Origin: Embiotoca jacksoni
Lineage: Eukaryota; Chordata; Actinopteri; Embiotocidae
Length of the DNA stretch: 64,000 nt
Assembly: GCA_022577435.1 (NCBI GenBank)
Contig: JAKOON010000006.1
Coordinates: 1,392,001 to 1,456,000 of the forward strand
Reading direction: 5' to 3'
The stretch's first letter is position 1, and the number at the start of each line of letters is the position of its first letter. Below, one piece after another: positions 1 through 8,640 of the stretch. The notes beneath the pieces were generated by a model. That model had not been told where the DNA came from. It saw nothing but the letters and a program-made list of their open reading frames with translations, and made no database searches. The position numbers were made by a program, and so were the translations under genes.

Positions 1-1261
1 GTGGGACCTGTCAACAGACCCGCGGACATGTGACGTGAACAGAGGAACCCAACAATTCAACTATTCCCACTTAAGCTGGGAAGAAAAAAAAAAAACCTGT
101 TCTCTTTGAGGGAGAGAAACCCCCCTGACAGAGGGAAGGGAAGAACTTTCTTTTAACAGGAAGAAACCTCCTGACAGAAGGAAGGGGGAAAAAAAAAACA
201 ACCTCCCTTCGATCCTGGTTCTGTCCGAGGTTTCTTCCTGTTTGGAGGTGGGCGGAGCATCTGGGTTGTAGTGGGGAACTTAAGGCAGACATTTATTTCG
301 GATAGCTCGGAGTTTGTTTCGTGGATGTTCTCCGCAGGTTTCAAGTCACGTTTTAAGAGAGAGTTTTGAGGCCTGCTGCTGCGAAGGCTTCTTTCTTTGA
401 AGGATTATGAGTTGTGAGGTGGTTTAAGGGGCTGGGGAGTGGGTGGATGAAATGAATGAACGGCAGCGCTTTAGCCTTCTTTCTCTCCGGTCTGCTACCT
501 CTCCAGCCCTTTTGTTTTGGGCCCATCCTCCCCGCTCTCTCTCCCACTCTCCCGACTGTTCTTCTCCTCACTTTTATCTCTCCCTCCTCTCGCTATCATC
601 CAGTCTGGGGGCCCCTCCTTTCCCAACTCTCTCCCCTCTGTCTCTGTCTTTTTACTCTCTCCTGCTGTGTTGCATTCCTGCTCCGGTAGTGAAGAGGAGG
701 AGGAGGAGGAGGAGGAGGAGGAGGAAGGGGGAACTTGAGCTTTAGAGAGGGAGTGAGAAGGAGCGAGGGGGGGGGGGAAAGGGGGAAGGAGGGCCCCTTT
801 CTTTATGAGAAAGCCTTCTGCCGGGAGTGCTGAGGAGAACCCCAGCATGACTAAAGCCGAAGGCCCCGAGCACAAACCTGACCTTTGGAAGGTCCATGCA
901 AAGAGTCAGGTATTTAGCACAGCTGGGCTCTCCACCCCCCCCCCCCCCCCACGCCCCCCCCACACACACACACACCTCACCCTGCTCTCCTTCTCCATCT
1001 CTTTTCTTTCTTTCATGATCCCCCCCCCCCCCCTCTCAACCCTCCCTTTCCTGTCTCCCTCCAAAGCATGCTCAGTCTCCGAGATAAAAGTGCTGGACAG
1101 AAAATAAAAAGAGAGAGGAAGGAAAACACTGGCGAAGTGTTGGGATGATGGGTGGGTTGGAGCCCAGGATGTTGTTGTTGTTGTTGTTGTTGTTGTTGTG
1201 TTCTTCTGTCACTTTTGTGTGCGGAGTGTTTCTCAAAAAAGACGGAAAGGGGAGGAAAAGG

Positions 1262-1293
<32 letters not shown>

Positions 1294-2034
1294 AAAAAAA
1301 GAAGAATCTGTGCAGTGGCAAAATTAGTTCCACATGTTTGAGATGGAAATTGGTTGACCTAAAGAGATGGTGAGGGGCAGGAAGGGGGGGGGAGCTCCCC
1401 CCCCCCCCACAACCCCTCCTCACCCTCCTTTCTTTCAGTGAAAAACAAGAATGCAGGGGATCACACCGGGAGAGCAGCAGATGCCCACATGTCAACAAAC
1501 CCGCTGCTTATTGGTTCCCCGAACTCAACATGGCCACTTCCAACGTGCTCTGATTCCATCTGACATCTGCTCACGTGCAGGAGAGGCGTCCTCGGGGGAG
1601 CCATTCAGCCCAGTTATTACACCATTAGTTTAATGCACTATTATTAATAAAGTCTATTCCGCTTGGATAACCCGACAGGGAAAGTATTGATTATCTCTCG
1701 TGCTACGGGGACCTCGTCCTCACATCTGGATGCGATTATCACTGAGAGGTTTTTGACAAAGTAGTTGAGAGAGAGGAGAGAAAGAAACTTTTTTTTTTTT
1801 TTTTTTTTAAGCAGCCTTTGATGCAGGCTCATGCATAAAATCCAGTTTGTGAAATTGTTCCTGGCTTGGAGAAAAAAAAACAACTGATTTCAGCTGTTGG
1901 ACAACGTGTGGGACGAGCTCCTTAAAGATAAAAGAAACCGAACACTTTCCACAAACAGCTCGGCTTTCATCTCCGACCAACAGAGAACAATATCTCCGCT
2001 TGGCATGAGACCGGCTGCACGAGCTCCTTTTTTA

Positions 2035-2074
<40 letters not shown>

Positions 2075-2231
2075 TGCATCAGCATCTCTCTGTGGATTAT
2101 GAGGAGTTTATTTTTTTTTTTTGTGACAGTGTACAATAACTGGGTGGCTTAAGAGCAACTTTACAATAGCGCCCGCGCTGTTCGGCGTGTTCGCCGCGGC
2201 GGGTCGCGAGGCTCGTTGCCGAACTGGAGGA

Positions 2232-2262
<31 letters not shown>

Positions 2263-2426
2263 CAAAGGAGAGGTAACTTGAGCGAGCCAGCAGAGGGCCG
2301 CCTGCCTGCAAGACGGCGTTTACTTAAAAGGAAGGCTCGGATGCATTGATGTTTGGTCGCCACCCCGCCCCTCCACTAACTGCGAGGCAGGGGGGCACAA
2401 ACATAGAGGCATGTTCCTCCGAGACC

Positions 2427-2434
2427 CTTTGATC
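2427..2434 (+). promoter_or_regulatory. TCF/LEF-type motif in axin2 intron, near exon 2
   Basis: The sequence CTTTGATC, preceded by CC, matches the strong TCF/LEF consensus (CCTTTGATC). It lies about 115 bp downstream of the axin2 splice donor. A second CTTTGAT is at 1816-1822 and a TTCAAAG at 2261-2267. A motif match alone does not prove binding. Confidence 0.4.
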
Positions 2435-2458
2435 AGCTGCCTCTACCTCGGAGTAAAC

Positions 2459-2470
2459 CACACACGCACA

Positions 2471-2502
<32 letters not shown>

Positions 2503-2519
2503 ATACACACAACACACAC
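2459..2519. repeat. CA/GCAC microsatellite
   Basis: An interrupted CA repeat with a central run of GCAC units, about 25 bp beyond the axin2 splice donor inside the intron. Confidence 0.9.
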
Positions 2520-2548
2520 TGTGATGAAGACTACCCAGGTGAGCTTAC

Positions 2549-3384
2549 CTGCAGCTGTTCTCCAGCACCTCGGCGGCCGTCCGGATGGTCGCGGTAGCCC
2601 TCAGGTTCTTCGTGGACAGTCCCACCACAGAGCCCAACGCTTTCGCCTTCAGGTCGTTACAACTCCACTCCTCTTCCTCTATGAGGGGAGGAAGGTATCC
2701 GCACATGAGCTTGAGGCTGCCCAGACCGGCGTGGTTCATGTAGGCTGCGTTCTCGCAACCGGTGCGCACGTATTCGAGGTATATGTCAGAGGTCAGGAAC
2801 ATCTGGTAGGCGTTCTCCTCCATGTTGGACTGGATCTCCGTCTGCGCCTGGTCGAACATGGCCGAGTCGATCTGCTGCTTCTTGATACTATCCTTTATGA
2901 AGGTCTTGGTGGCCGGTTTCAGCTGCTTGGCGACGATGCTGTTGTTCTCGATGTACCGCTTGAAAATAACTTTGGCAACTCGCAGCGTTTTGGTATCCTT
3001 TAAGTCCATCTGCCGGAAGCCGTTGCAGGCGAACCAAAAGTCCAAAGTGTCCACGCAGTTCTCCCGCTCCAAGAAGGTCTTGAAGAGGTGAGCGCCGTCT
3101 CGGTCGCCCAGCAGAAAATGCAGGGACTTTGTCCACCGGACGAGGGGCGAGTCCGGGGACGCGCTGCCCTCCGGCTCCCCGAGTCCATCCTCGTTCCTCC
3201 GCAGCGTGGAGCCGGGAGGCGCGGCGGCGGCGGCCGGCGTCTCCTTAACCTTGCTCTGGGTTCTCATTTTGGCAGATCTGCCGGGGTTGCAGCATGACGC
3301 CTCTCCTTCCTCCCCCGGTACCGGAGGACGAGGAGCATCTTCTCGGAAGCTACTGCCGATGTGCTCCGTAAGCGCCCTGCTCAT
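2549..3384 (-). CDS. axin2: Axin2 (conductin), first coding exon, residues 1-278
   Basis: Axin2 is the scaffold of the cytoplasmic beta-catenin destruction complex and a negative-feedback target of Wnt signalling. The ATG is at 3384-3382; further upstream the frame reaches only a GTG, so this start is firm. Residues 19-27 (RPPVPGEEG) and 62-73 (RRNEDGLGEPEG) match the two N-terminal tankyrase-binding segments of axins. Residues about 86-207 form the RGS domain that binds APC, with the hallmarks DTLDFWFACNGFRQM, NNSIVAKQLKPATK and TSDIYLEYVR. The start sequence MSRALTEHIGSSFREDAPR points to axin2 rather than axin1. The exon is 836 bp and ends after AG of a split codon, directly before GTAAGC (2548-2543). 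As I recall, human AXIN2 has its first coding exon boundary in the same phase. The GSK3-, beta-catenin- and DIX-domain exons lie beyond the left edge. No frameshift or internal stop is seen. Confidence 0.97.
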
Positions 3385-3495
3385 GGCTCCAGCTCCGGTT
3401 GCCGTGTGAGAGTGCCGTCGTGCCTCCACTGAGCTCCAGCCTAATCCTCCTCACTCTCTAAAAGCAGCGGGGGAGCTTCTCAGCTCCTCTTCACT
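3385..3495 (-). other. axin2: axin2 5' UTR part of exon 2
   Basis: The 111 bp between the inferred acceptor and the ATG. The acceptor reads TACTTTGTGTTTCAG before AGTGAAGAG on the minus strand (CAG at 3498-3496), with a good pyrimidine tract. No upstream ATG in frame with the CDS was found. The boundary is predicted from splice signals only. Confidence 0.7.
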
Positions 3496-3518
3496 CTGAA
3501 ACACAAAGTATTGATCTA

Positions 3519-3548
3519 ATCAAAGCCAGATCCTGCTGAACTTCAAAG
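3519..3548. promoter_or_regulatory. Two TCF/LEF-type motifs just upstream of axin2 exon 2
   Basis: ATCAAAG (3519-3525) and TTCAAAG (3542-3548) on the plus strand, equal to CTTTGAT and CTTTGAA on the axin2 strand. The first overlaps the region expected to hold the intron 1 branch point. Confidence 0.4.
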
Positions 3549-3904
3549 AAACACATCAAGTAAACAGTCCTTTTCAAAAAAAAAAAACCCTGGCCGGGTT
3601 CACAGAGAAAGAAGCTATGAAAGGCTTTTTTTTTTTTTTTTTTCCCCGTTTCATTTATCTATTTATAATCTAAATGAGAGATCAACTGCAGCCTACATTC
3701 TCAACGTGCATTGATGTGCCACATCAAAACACGTTTTTTTTTTTTTTTTTAACAAGAATAATCATCCCACACTGCCTCGCTGCTCAACAAACCCGATTCT
3801 CACAACTGTGGCTTACACGTGTTTTCCTAACGAGTCCATGTCACAGGCTTCAACTCCAATTAATTCCCAATCTGTTTCGGACGACCGTACCCTACCCGTC
3901 TGCA

Positions 3905-3905
<1 letters not shown>

Positions 3906-3982
<77 letters not shown>
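3906..3982. repeat. (CA)n microsatellite
   Basis: A pure CA repeat of about 38 units inside axin2 intron 1. Confidence 0.95.
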
Positions 3983-3985
<3 letters not shown>

Positions 3986-4562
3986 CTCACCGTCCCAGAT
4001 AACGTAGAGCATCTGAGCTGCACCACAATGACCTTAAACGTTGTAACGTGCGAGGGGTAACCAAAAAAAAAAAAAAAAAAGCCCCGCGGGAGAAGCCGGT
4101 CGCTCGTGCGTAAATGTAAAGCGATCAATCGGCCTTAATATCTGCCCCTAAGAAGGTTATTACAGCGCATTATTCAAGCCACAGCCCCGGCAACGTGTCT
4201 GAACTACCAACGCGAGAGAGAGAGAGAACTGATCTAAAGGCAAAAGGTGTTGTGGAGGAAAAACCATCATCCGGTACCGGAGCCGTTTTTAACCGGAGCC
4301 TCGGCGCCCCCCAAAAAAGTGAAGCGACTGCAGCCCGTTTTACCCGCAAAAATGAAAAAAAAAAAAAAAGAATAATCATGAAAAAAAGAAAAGAAGAGCG
4401 GATTCCCCTCTTAAAAACGCCACATAATAATTTAACCACACAACCAAGTGTAAAATCCAACGGATGAAAACCGACCTACCATCGCAAAAAGGAAGATCCA
4501 AGCAAAAAAAAAAAAAAAAAAAAAAAAGTTCAACTATTCCTCCATTTTTTTAGTCCCCCCCC

Positions 4563-4599
<37 letters not shown>

Positions 4600-4944
4600 C
4601 CCAAAACTCTCCAAGCAGTAATCCAGCACGCACGAAAAAGAGCAACAACAACAACAAAAAAAATAATCAAATCACCGACGGACTATTTGAAGCCTGCGCC
4701 GTGCCACACCGTAGTTTAATGTACCCTGTCCCATTCAACAACTGACCTCAGAGGAGGAAGGCTCAGTCCCTATGTAGATCACTGGGGGTGTCAAAATCTG
4801 GAGGAGGTAAAAAAAAAAAAAGAAAAAGAGGAAGGAGGAGGAAGAGGAGGAGGAGGGAGCTCTGACATCCCACTTATTTTTCCCAGCCAGAGAAGAAAAA
4901 AAAAAAAAAAAAAAAAAGACGCACCACCCGACAAATATTCGTCT

Positions 4945-4961
4945 ACACACACACACGCACG

Positions 4962-4993
<32 letters not shown>
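4945..4993. repeat. (CA)n microsatellite with CGCA units
   Basis: A CA repeat interrupted by GCAC units, about 140 bp inside the predicted donor of axin2 intron 1. Confidence 0.9.
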
Positions 4994-4995
<2 letters not shown>

Positions 4996-5061
4996 AGCTT
5001 CTTATCTATCTCACCGTATTTTCTCGCCCACAAACAAGAAACACAGCCCGCATTTCTCAAC

Positions 5062-5089
5062 TTCAAAGCTCGGCAGCAGCACATCAAAG
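5062..5089 (-). promoter_or_regulatory. axin2: Paired TCF/LEF motifs, candidate Wnt response element of axin2
   Basis: On the axin2 strand CTTTGAT (5089-5083) and CTTTGAA (5068-5062) lie in the same orientation, 21 bp apart, which is about two helical turns. They sit 45-70 bp inside intron 1, just downstream of the predicted exon 1. Axin2 is known to be a direct Wnt/beta-catenin target through TCF/LEF sites in its promoter and first intron, and this pair is the best candidate here. Function is inferred. Confidence 0.6.
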
Positions 5090-5134
5090 CGGCCATGAGA
5101 GGGGGCCTGTGGAACAGCTTTCCCGACAACTTAC

Positions 5135-5260
5135 CATTCGTGTGCGCGCGGAGGACCCTCCCCGGTCACTACAAAAGTACAAAGTAGTCCCGAACAACAG
5201 CCAACCCTAACCCCGCTGCTGCCGCCGCCGCCGCCGCCGCTGCGCCCCGTCCCGCCTCAC
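5135..5260 (-). other. axin2: axin2 non-coding exon 1 (predicted, start approximate)
   Basis: The 3' end is set by CGAATG followed by GTAAGT, a near-perfect donor (5134-5129). The segment is GC-rich and contains a GGC triplet repeat on the sense strand. No TATA box at a convincing distance was seen, so the start is only a guess from the drop in GC content near 5260-5280. Confidence 0.55.
5215..5240. repeat. GCC/GGC triplet repeat in axin2 exon 1 region
   Basis: About seven GCC units with flanking GCT units. In the axin2 transcript it would read as GGC/AGC repeats in the 5' UTR, or it may lie in the core promoter if transcription starts downstream. Confidence 0.85.
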
Positions 5261-5480
5261 ATCGGACAGTTTGAATAAGAAAAAAAAGAGATAAACCTTC
5301 GTTTTTCTTTCTTTCTTTTTTAAATTTTTTTTTATTTAAATTTTATTCTCCTTCCCGACTTCTTCTCCCCAGGTAGTGTCTCAAGAAGTCACGGCAAAGC
5401 AGTTGAAAACCCTCCGGGCTCTTTTCTACACCAAGTGGGCTAAAGGTTTAAACTGCGAGACTTCAAAGCCGGGGAGCCGC
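5261..5480 (-). promoter_or_regulatory. axin2: axin2 promoter region (inferred)
   Basis: The segment upstream of predicted exon 1. It contains another CTTTGAA TCF/LEF-type motif (5468-5462), in the identical 9-base context GCTTTGAAG that also occurs at 5069-5061. GC-box-like sequence (GGCGGGACGGGGCG) lies at its edge near 5250. An AT-rich stretch at 5320-5347 could act as a TATA-like element but is too degenerate to call. Confidence 0.5.
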
Positions 5481-6285
5481 CGGCCTGGTCCCGGAAGATG
5501 CATAAAAACACAGCGGCTCGTCTTCGCCGCAAACGACCGAATAAACGCTATTTAAACGTGTTAACAATGACGACAAATGAGCGGGAACGTTACAAAATGA
5601 CATTGTAGATTTAATCGTGTCGTTTTCAATCGGCACACGGTGGCGTTTACGCGTTCACTTAACTTTTCTAGACCGGGCCAGTGTTTAGCCGTGTGCCAGG
5701 ACCTTATCAAAGAAGGAATCTCGAGCCAACTCCCCCCGAGGGCTTTGGAGCGTCACAAGTAAGTGATCTGCCCGCGCCAATAGCGTTTTTATTCTCACAG
5801 TCCGTCTGTTACTCCACAAAGTTTCAACACAAAAGCAAACAAAAGCAATACTTCAGTCGCCCGTGGCCTCTTCCCAGCGACAGGACCGGGCTTAGGTGGC
5901 ATAGGAGAAGCCTTTCTGAGTACATTTTACACATTCATTCTCTAGTTGTTGTTTTTTTTAAGTTTTTTTTTTTTTATCACCTGTAGCTATAGGGAGATTT
6001 TTCTATACATAAAAAAAAGAAGTCTGAGCAGCTTCTGTTCATGTAATTCTTCTAATATTACATCTAAATGGCAGATACACCAGAGTAATAGGAGTGACAA
6101 GCCTGGAATACAGTGGTTAAATTAAGCAATATTATCATTAGTTCGCTGTTCGTTAGTGTTATACTGCGACTATACCAACTGAAGTTACCAACTAAATAAA
6201 GTATGTAAAATATGTAATCAAATGTATTAATCTTGTGGGGCAATTCACTCTTAAAAATATACAACTTTTTGTTGGCGTGATCTCC
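5481..6285. other. Axin2 5' flank, no gene seen
   Basis: Unique-looking sequence with modest CpG content up to about 5800, then AT-rich. No convincing exon on either strand, and no recognised repeat. Confidence 0.5.
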
Positions 6286-6440
6286 GTTTCCATGGCAACA
6301 CACGGGGTACGACTAAGAACTGGAAAACAATCGGTGGCGTCCGGTTGAAGCAAATGTAACGTAAGCATTGTTTACCACTACCAGGAAGTAGTCCGACCCT
6401 TAGCAACGACCCTAGCAACGGAGAGGATTTCTAGTCCGTT
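6286..6440. promoter_or_regulatory. RFX X-box and half-site cluster, candidate promoter
   Basis: GTTTCCATGGCAAC at 6286-6299 is a full match to the RFX X-box (GTNRCC, spacer, RGYAAC type). At about 6400-6421 two tandem half-sites occur (TTAGCAAC and CTAGCAAC). An ETS-like AGGAAGT is at about 6384. Such clusters are typical of TATA-less, often ciliary, promoters. No coding exon is recognised next to it, so the target gene is unknown. Confidence 0.5.
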
Positions 6441-7180
6441 TTAATGGTTTCTGGAGATGGTTTCTCAAACTGAATAAATACAGCACACAGGAACACCAAA
6501 CTGCTTAGCTAGCTCAGTCTGGTTGTAACCAAGATATCTGCTGAAAAAAGATATCGATGGACTCGTGTATTTTTAAGATTTTAGCGCCGCGTCACATGTT
6601 AAAACCAAACCGGTCCAGCTAGCCGCCGCTAGGATTTTAAGTGCGCGAATGTCAGTGGTGTTACGGTACGGGTGCTGGGAGCGACAAAAAAAGGACCAAG
6701 TGAGAACCGATTTCACCAAATGGGTCACATTTAATAGACCTGCAACAAGTAAAAACAACATTATATTGCATTTTATATGAAATTCAATTCCAATTATATA
6801 TTCCCATTCAGATGGTGGAGTGATATTTTGTACGTACAATTGACCAGTCAGATCTCTGGGTCGGAACTACTTGCTGTATAAAATCATTTTTAACAACGTC
6901 CACAATGATTTGAAACTCTTACGTTAAAGCCCTTCTTTGACAACTTGTCGAATAATTTCACATATTAGTCACAGGATAGGAGCCACAAAGATGTCAACCC
7001 GAACACACTTGCCAGTCGAACATGTGGGGGAAAATGGCACAGCATGACATTTTGATTGAAATTGGACACAGAGCAAAGGCAAGAGCTGTTCTCCGAGTCT
7101 TTTAATTCACATGACTTCCCTAATGTCATTGTGACAGAATCTTAAAGAGTGGGTTAGACAGTGATCCAATCCCATGGTAC
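6441..7180. other. No gene or repeat recognised
   Basis: Moderately AT-rich unique sequence. Open frames are short and have no recognisable domain. Confidence 0.4.
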
Positions 7181-7207
7181 TTCAAAGGCTATATTGTCCC
7201 TTTGATG
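7181..7207. promoter_or_regulatory. Inverted pair of TCF/LEF-type motifs
   Basis: TTCAAAG (7181-7187) and CTTTGATG (7200-7207) face each other with 12 bp between them, about 2 kb upstream of the axin2 promoter. Function is inferred from the motifs only. Confidence 0.35.
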
Positions 7208-7529
7208 TTGGAAATCAAACTTTAAAGGAGAATATAATTATATAAGTCAGACGATTCAAATTCACAAAACTCTCATGATGGTACAGGACAAGAGGACTAA
7301 TGAAATCCAACTTCTCCGAGGTCCCCGAGTGCCGATTCATTCATGTTGGGGTTGTACATGGAGAAATGAGCGTGCTGTGTCGCAGCCTCTCATGTGGATG
7401 TACAGCTAGGGTCCCATCTTTGACCACATGTTGGAGGGTCTCTTCCAGGCTGTTGATTGCATCCTGTGACCATATTACTTTTCATTTAAATGATGCACTT
7501 TCAAAATCAGAATCAGCCTTATTGTAACT

Positions 7530-7768
7530 ACAGACCGTATCTAAAAGCGGACGTAGTTTTCGGGTCTGAAAAATGAGGCCGATGCAGAAGTGTCTTAAGC
7601 TGCAATACCACCGAGTGCCACTAGAGGCCGGCTCCAAAAAGCCTCCATAGACTCCCATTCAGCATCTATTATCAGGGGACCGGACGTAGTATGGTCAGGT
7701 TTCCAATCAGATCCACCGCTGGCTCCGCTTCATAACGGCCGTTCACAAACCAACGGGTGACGGTTGTA
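7530..7768 (-). repeat. Family A repeat, internally deleted copy
   Basis: Shares with the other family A copies the blocks around TGCAATACCACCGAGTGCC, CATAGACTCCCATTCA and the end block TTCACAAACCAACGGGTGAC. The central part, including the ATAATCCCGTCATTAAT region, is missing. The plus direction of family A is set by the copy at 25289-25835. Confidence 0.85.
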
Positions 7769-8640
7769 ACTTGCTTATTCAATGTACGAACACAAAAACA
7801 GACATAATTGACATATAAAACATAAATAAACTTATATACAGCTAAAAAAACAAAACACGTATGCAGCTAAATAATGGTGCAAATGGTACTGTGCTTAAGT
7901 TTACATATTTTACTTCTGTCATAATCTGTTGAGTAACTTTAAAACAGTCCAACTTTCTTAGAAATATATCTACAGCATCAAGTCTTTGTTTTCGAGGAGT
8001 CCAGCTGATTACACTGACATCCTGCCAAACTACTTCGCTGCAAGGTGTTTTCAGAAACCCGTATGACAGCAGACATCTTTCTCTTGCCCGTGTGTGTGAA
8101 TATGAAGAGGTCGTTCAAATTTTATACTGCAGGACTCCGTAAAACAAACAAAATCCACAAAAACCCTCTGGCACACCGCGCGACGGGACCCGAAATCACA
8201 AACTGGGTCAGTGTCGTTGGCGCCGTGTCAGCGGAGGGGCACGCTGCTGACCGGCGAGGCCCCAAATTAAACCCATGAAATATGCAGCTACACTGTTATC
8301 TGCACGCTAACTTCTTTAAAGTCGGCTTTGAAAGGAGAATTGAGATACAGACGGGTTATAAAATGTAATTTTTGAAGTGCAGGACAATCTTAAAAGTGGG
8401 ATATTTCGCATTTGGGATAAGATGTTATCTTTGCTCAAATTAAATTAGGCCGCACATCTCACTGCAAAAGAAAGAAAGAAAAAAAAAAAAGAGTCCACAG
8501 ATAGTTTAATATTTTGCTGACAGGCAGGAAGCTTCGCTCAGTCGGCTTCTAATGACATGTAAAGTTCAGGCTATTCGGCATGCGTTTGCTTTTAATCAGT
8601 TTTCTTCTGTGATCACTGAAGATGCAGCTAAAACACAAGC
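7769..8640. other. No gene recognised
   Basis: Unique sequence with short chance open frames only. A small A tract lies at 8468-8490. Confidence 0.4.

Larger units (their letters stand above)
1..2548 (-). other. axin2: Partial intron of axin2 after the first coding exon
   Basis: On the minus strand this follows the GTAAGC donor at 2548-2543, and no later axin2 coding exon is seen before the left edge. The sequence is low complexity in many places: a GAG-repeat tract at 692-725, a GTT repeat at 1171-1199, C tracts near 927-950 and 1020-1033, an A-rich tract at 1262-1302, and T tracts at 1789-1808, 2033-2068 and 2239-2262. Open frames here are short and follow these tracts, so they are not called genes. 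A plus-strand open segment near 805-917 ends in CAG followed by GTATTT, but nothing else supports it as an exon. Confidence 0.8.
3496..5134 (-). other. axin2: axin2 intron 1 (predicted)
   Basis: The intron is inferred from a GTAAGT donor at 5134-5129 and the TTTCAG acceptor at 3498-3496. It is about 1.64 kb long and rich in homopolymers (T at 3627-3643, A at 4061-4080, 4504-4527 and 4564-4596) and CA repeats. Vertebrate axin2 genes have a non-coding first exon and a regulatory first intron, so the layout fits. Transcript data would be needed to confirm the donor. Confidence 0.65.

Noticed and set aside
805..917. Plus-strand open segment ending in a CAG/GTATTT donor-like site
   Set aside because: A weak donor, no acceptor partner and no recognisable protein, lying inside an axin2 intron full of low-complexity tracts.
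2521..3003. 160-codon plus-strand open frame across the axin2 exon
   Set aside because: It is the antisense shadow of the axin2 coding exon, which has clear family residues on the minus strand.
3385..3429. Extending the axin2 start upstream by 15 residues
   Set aside because: The upstream codon at 3429-3427 is GTG, not ATG, and the ATG at 3384 begins the conserved axin2 N-terminus.
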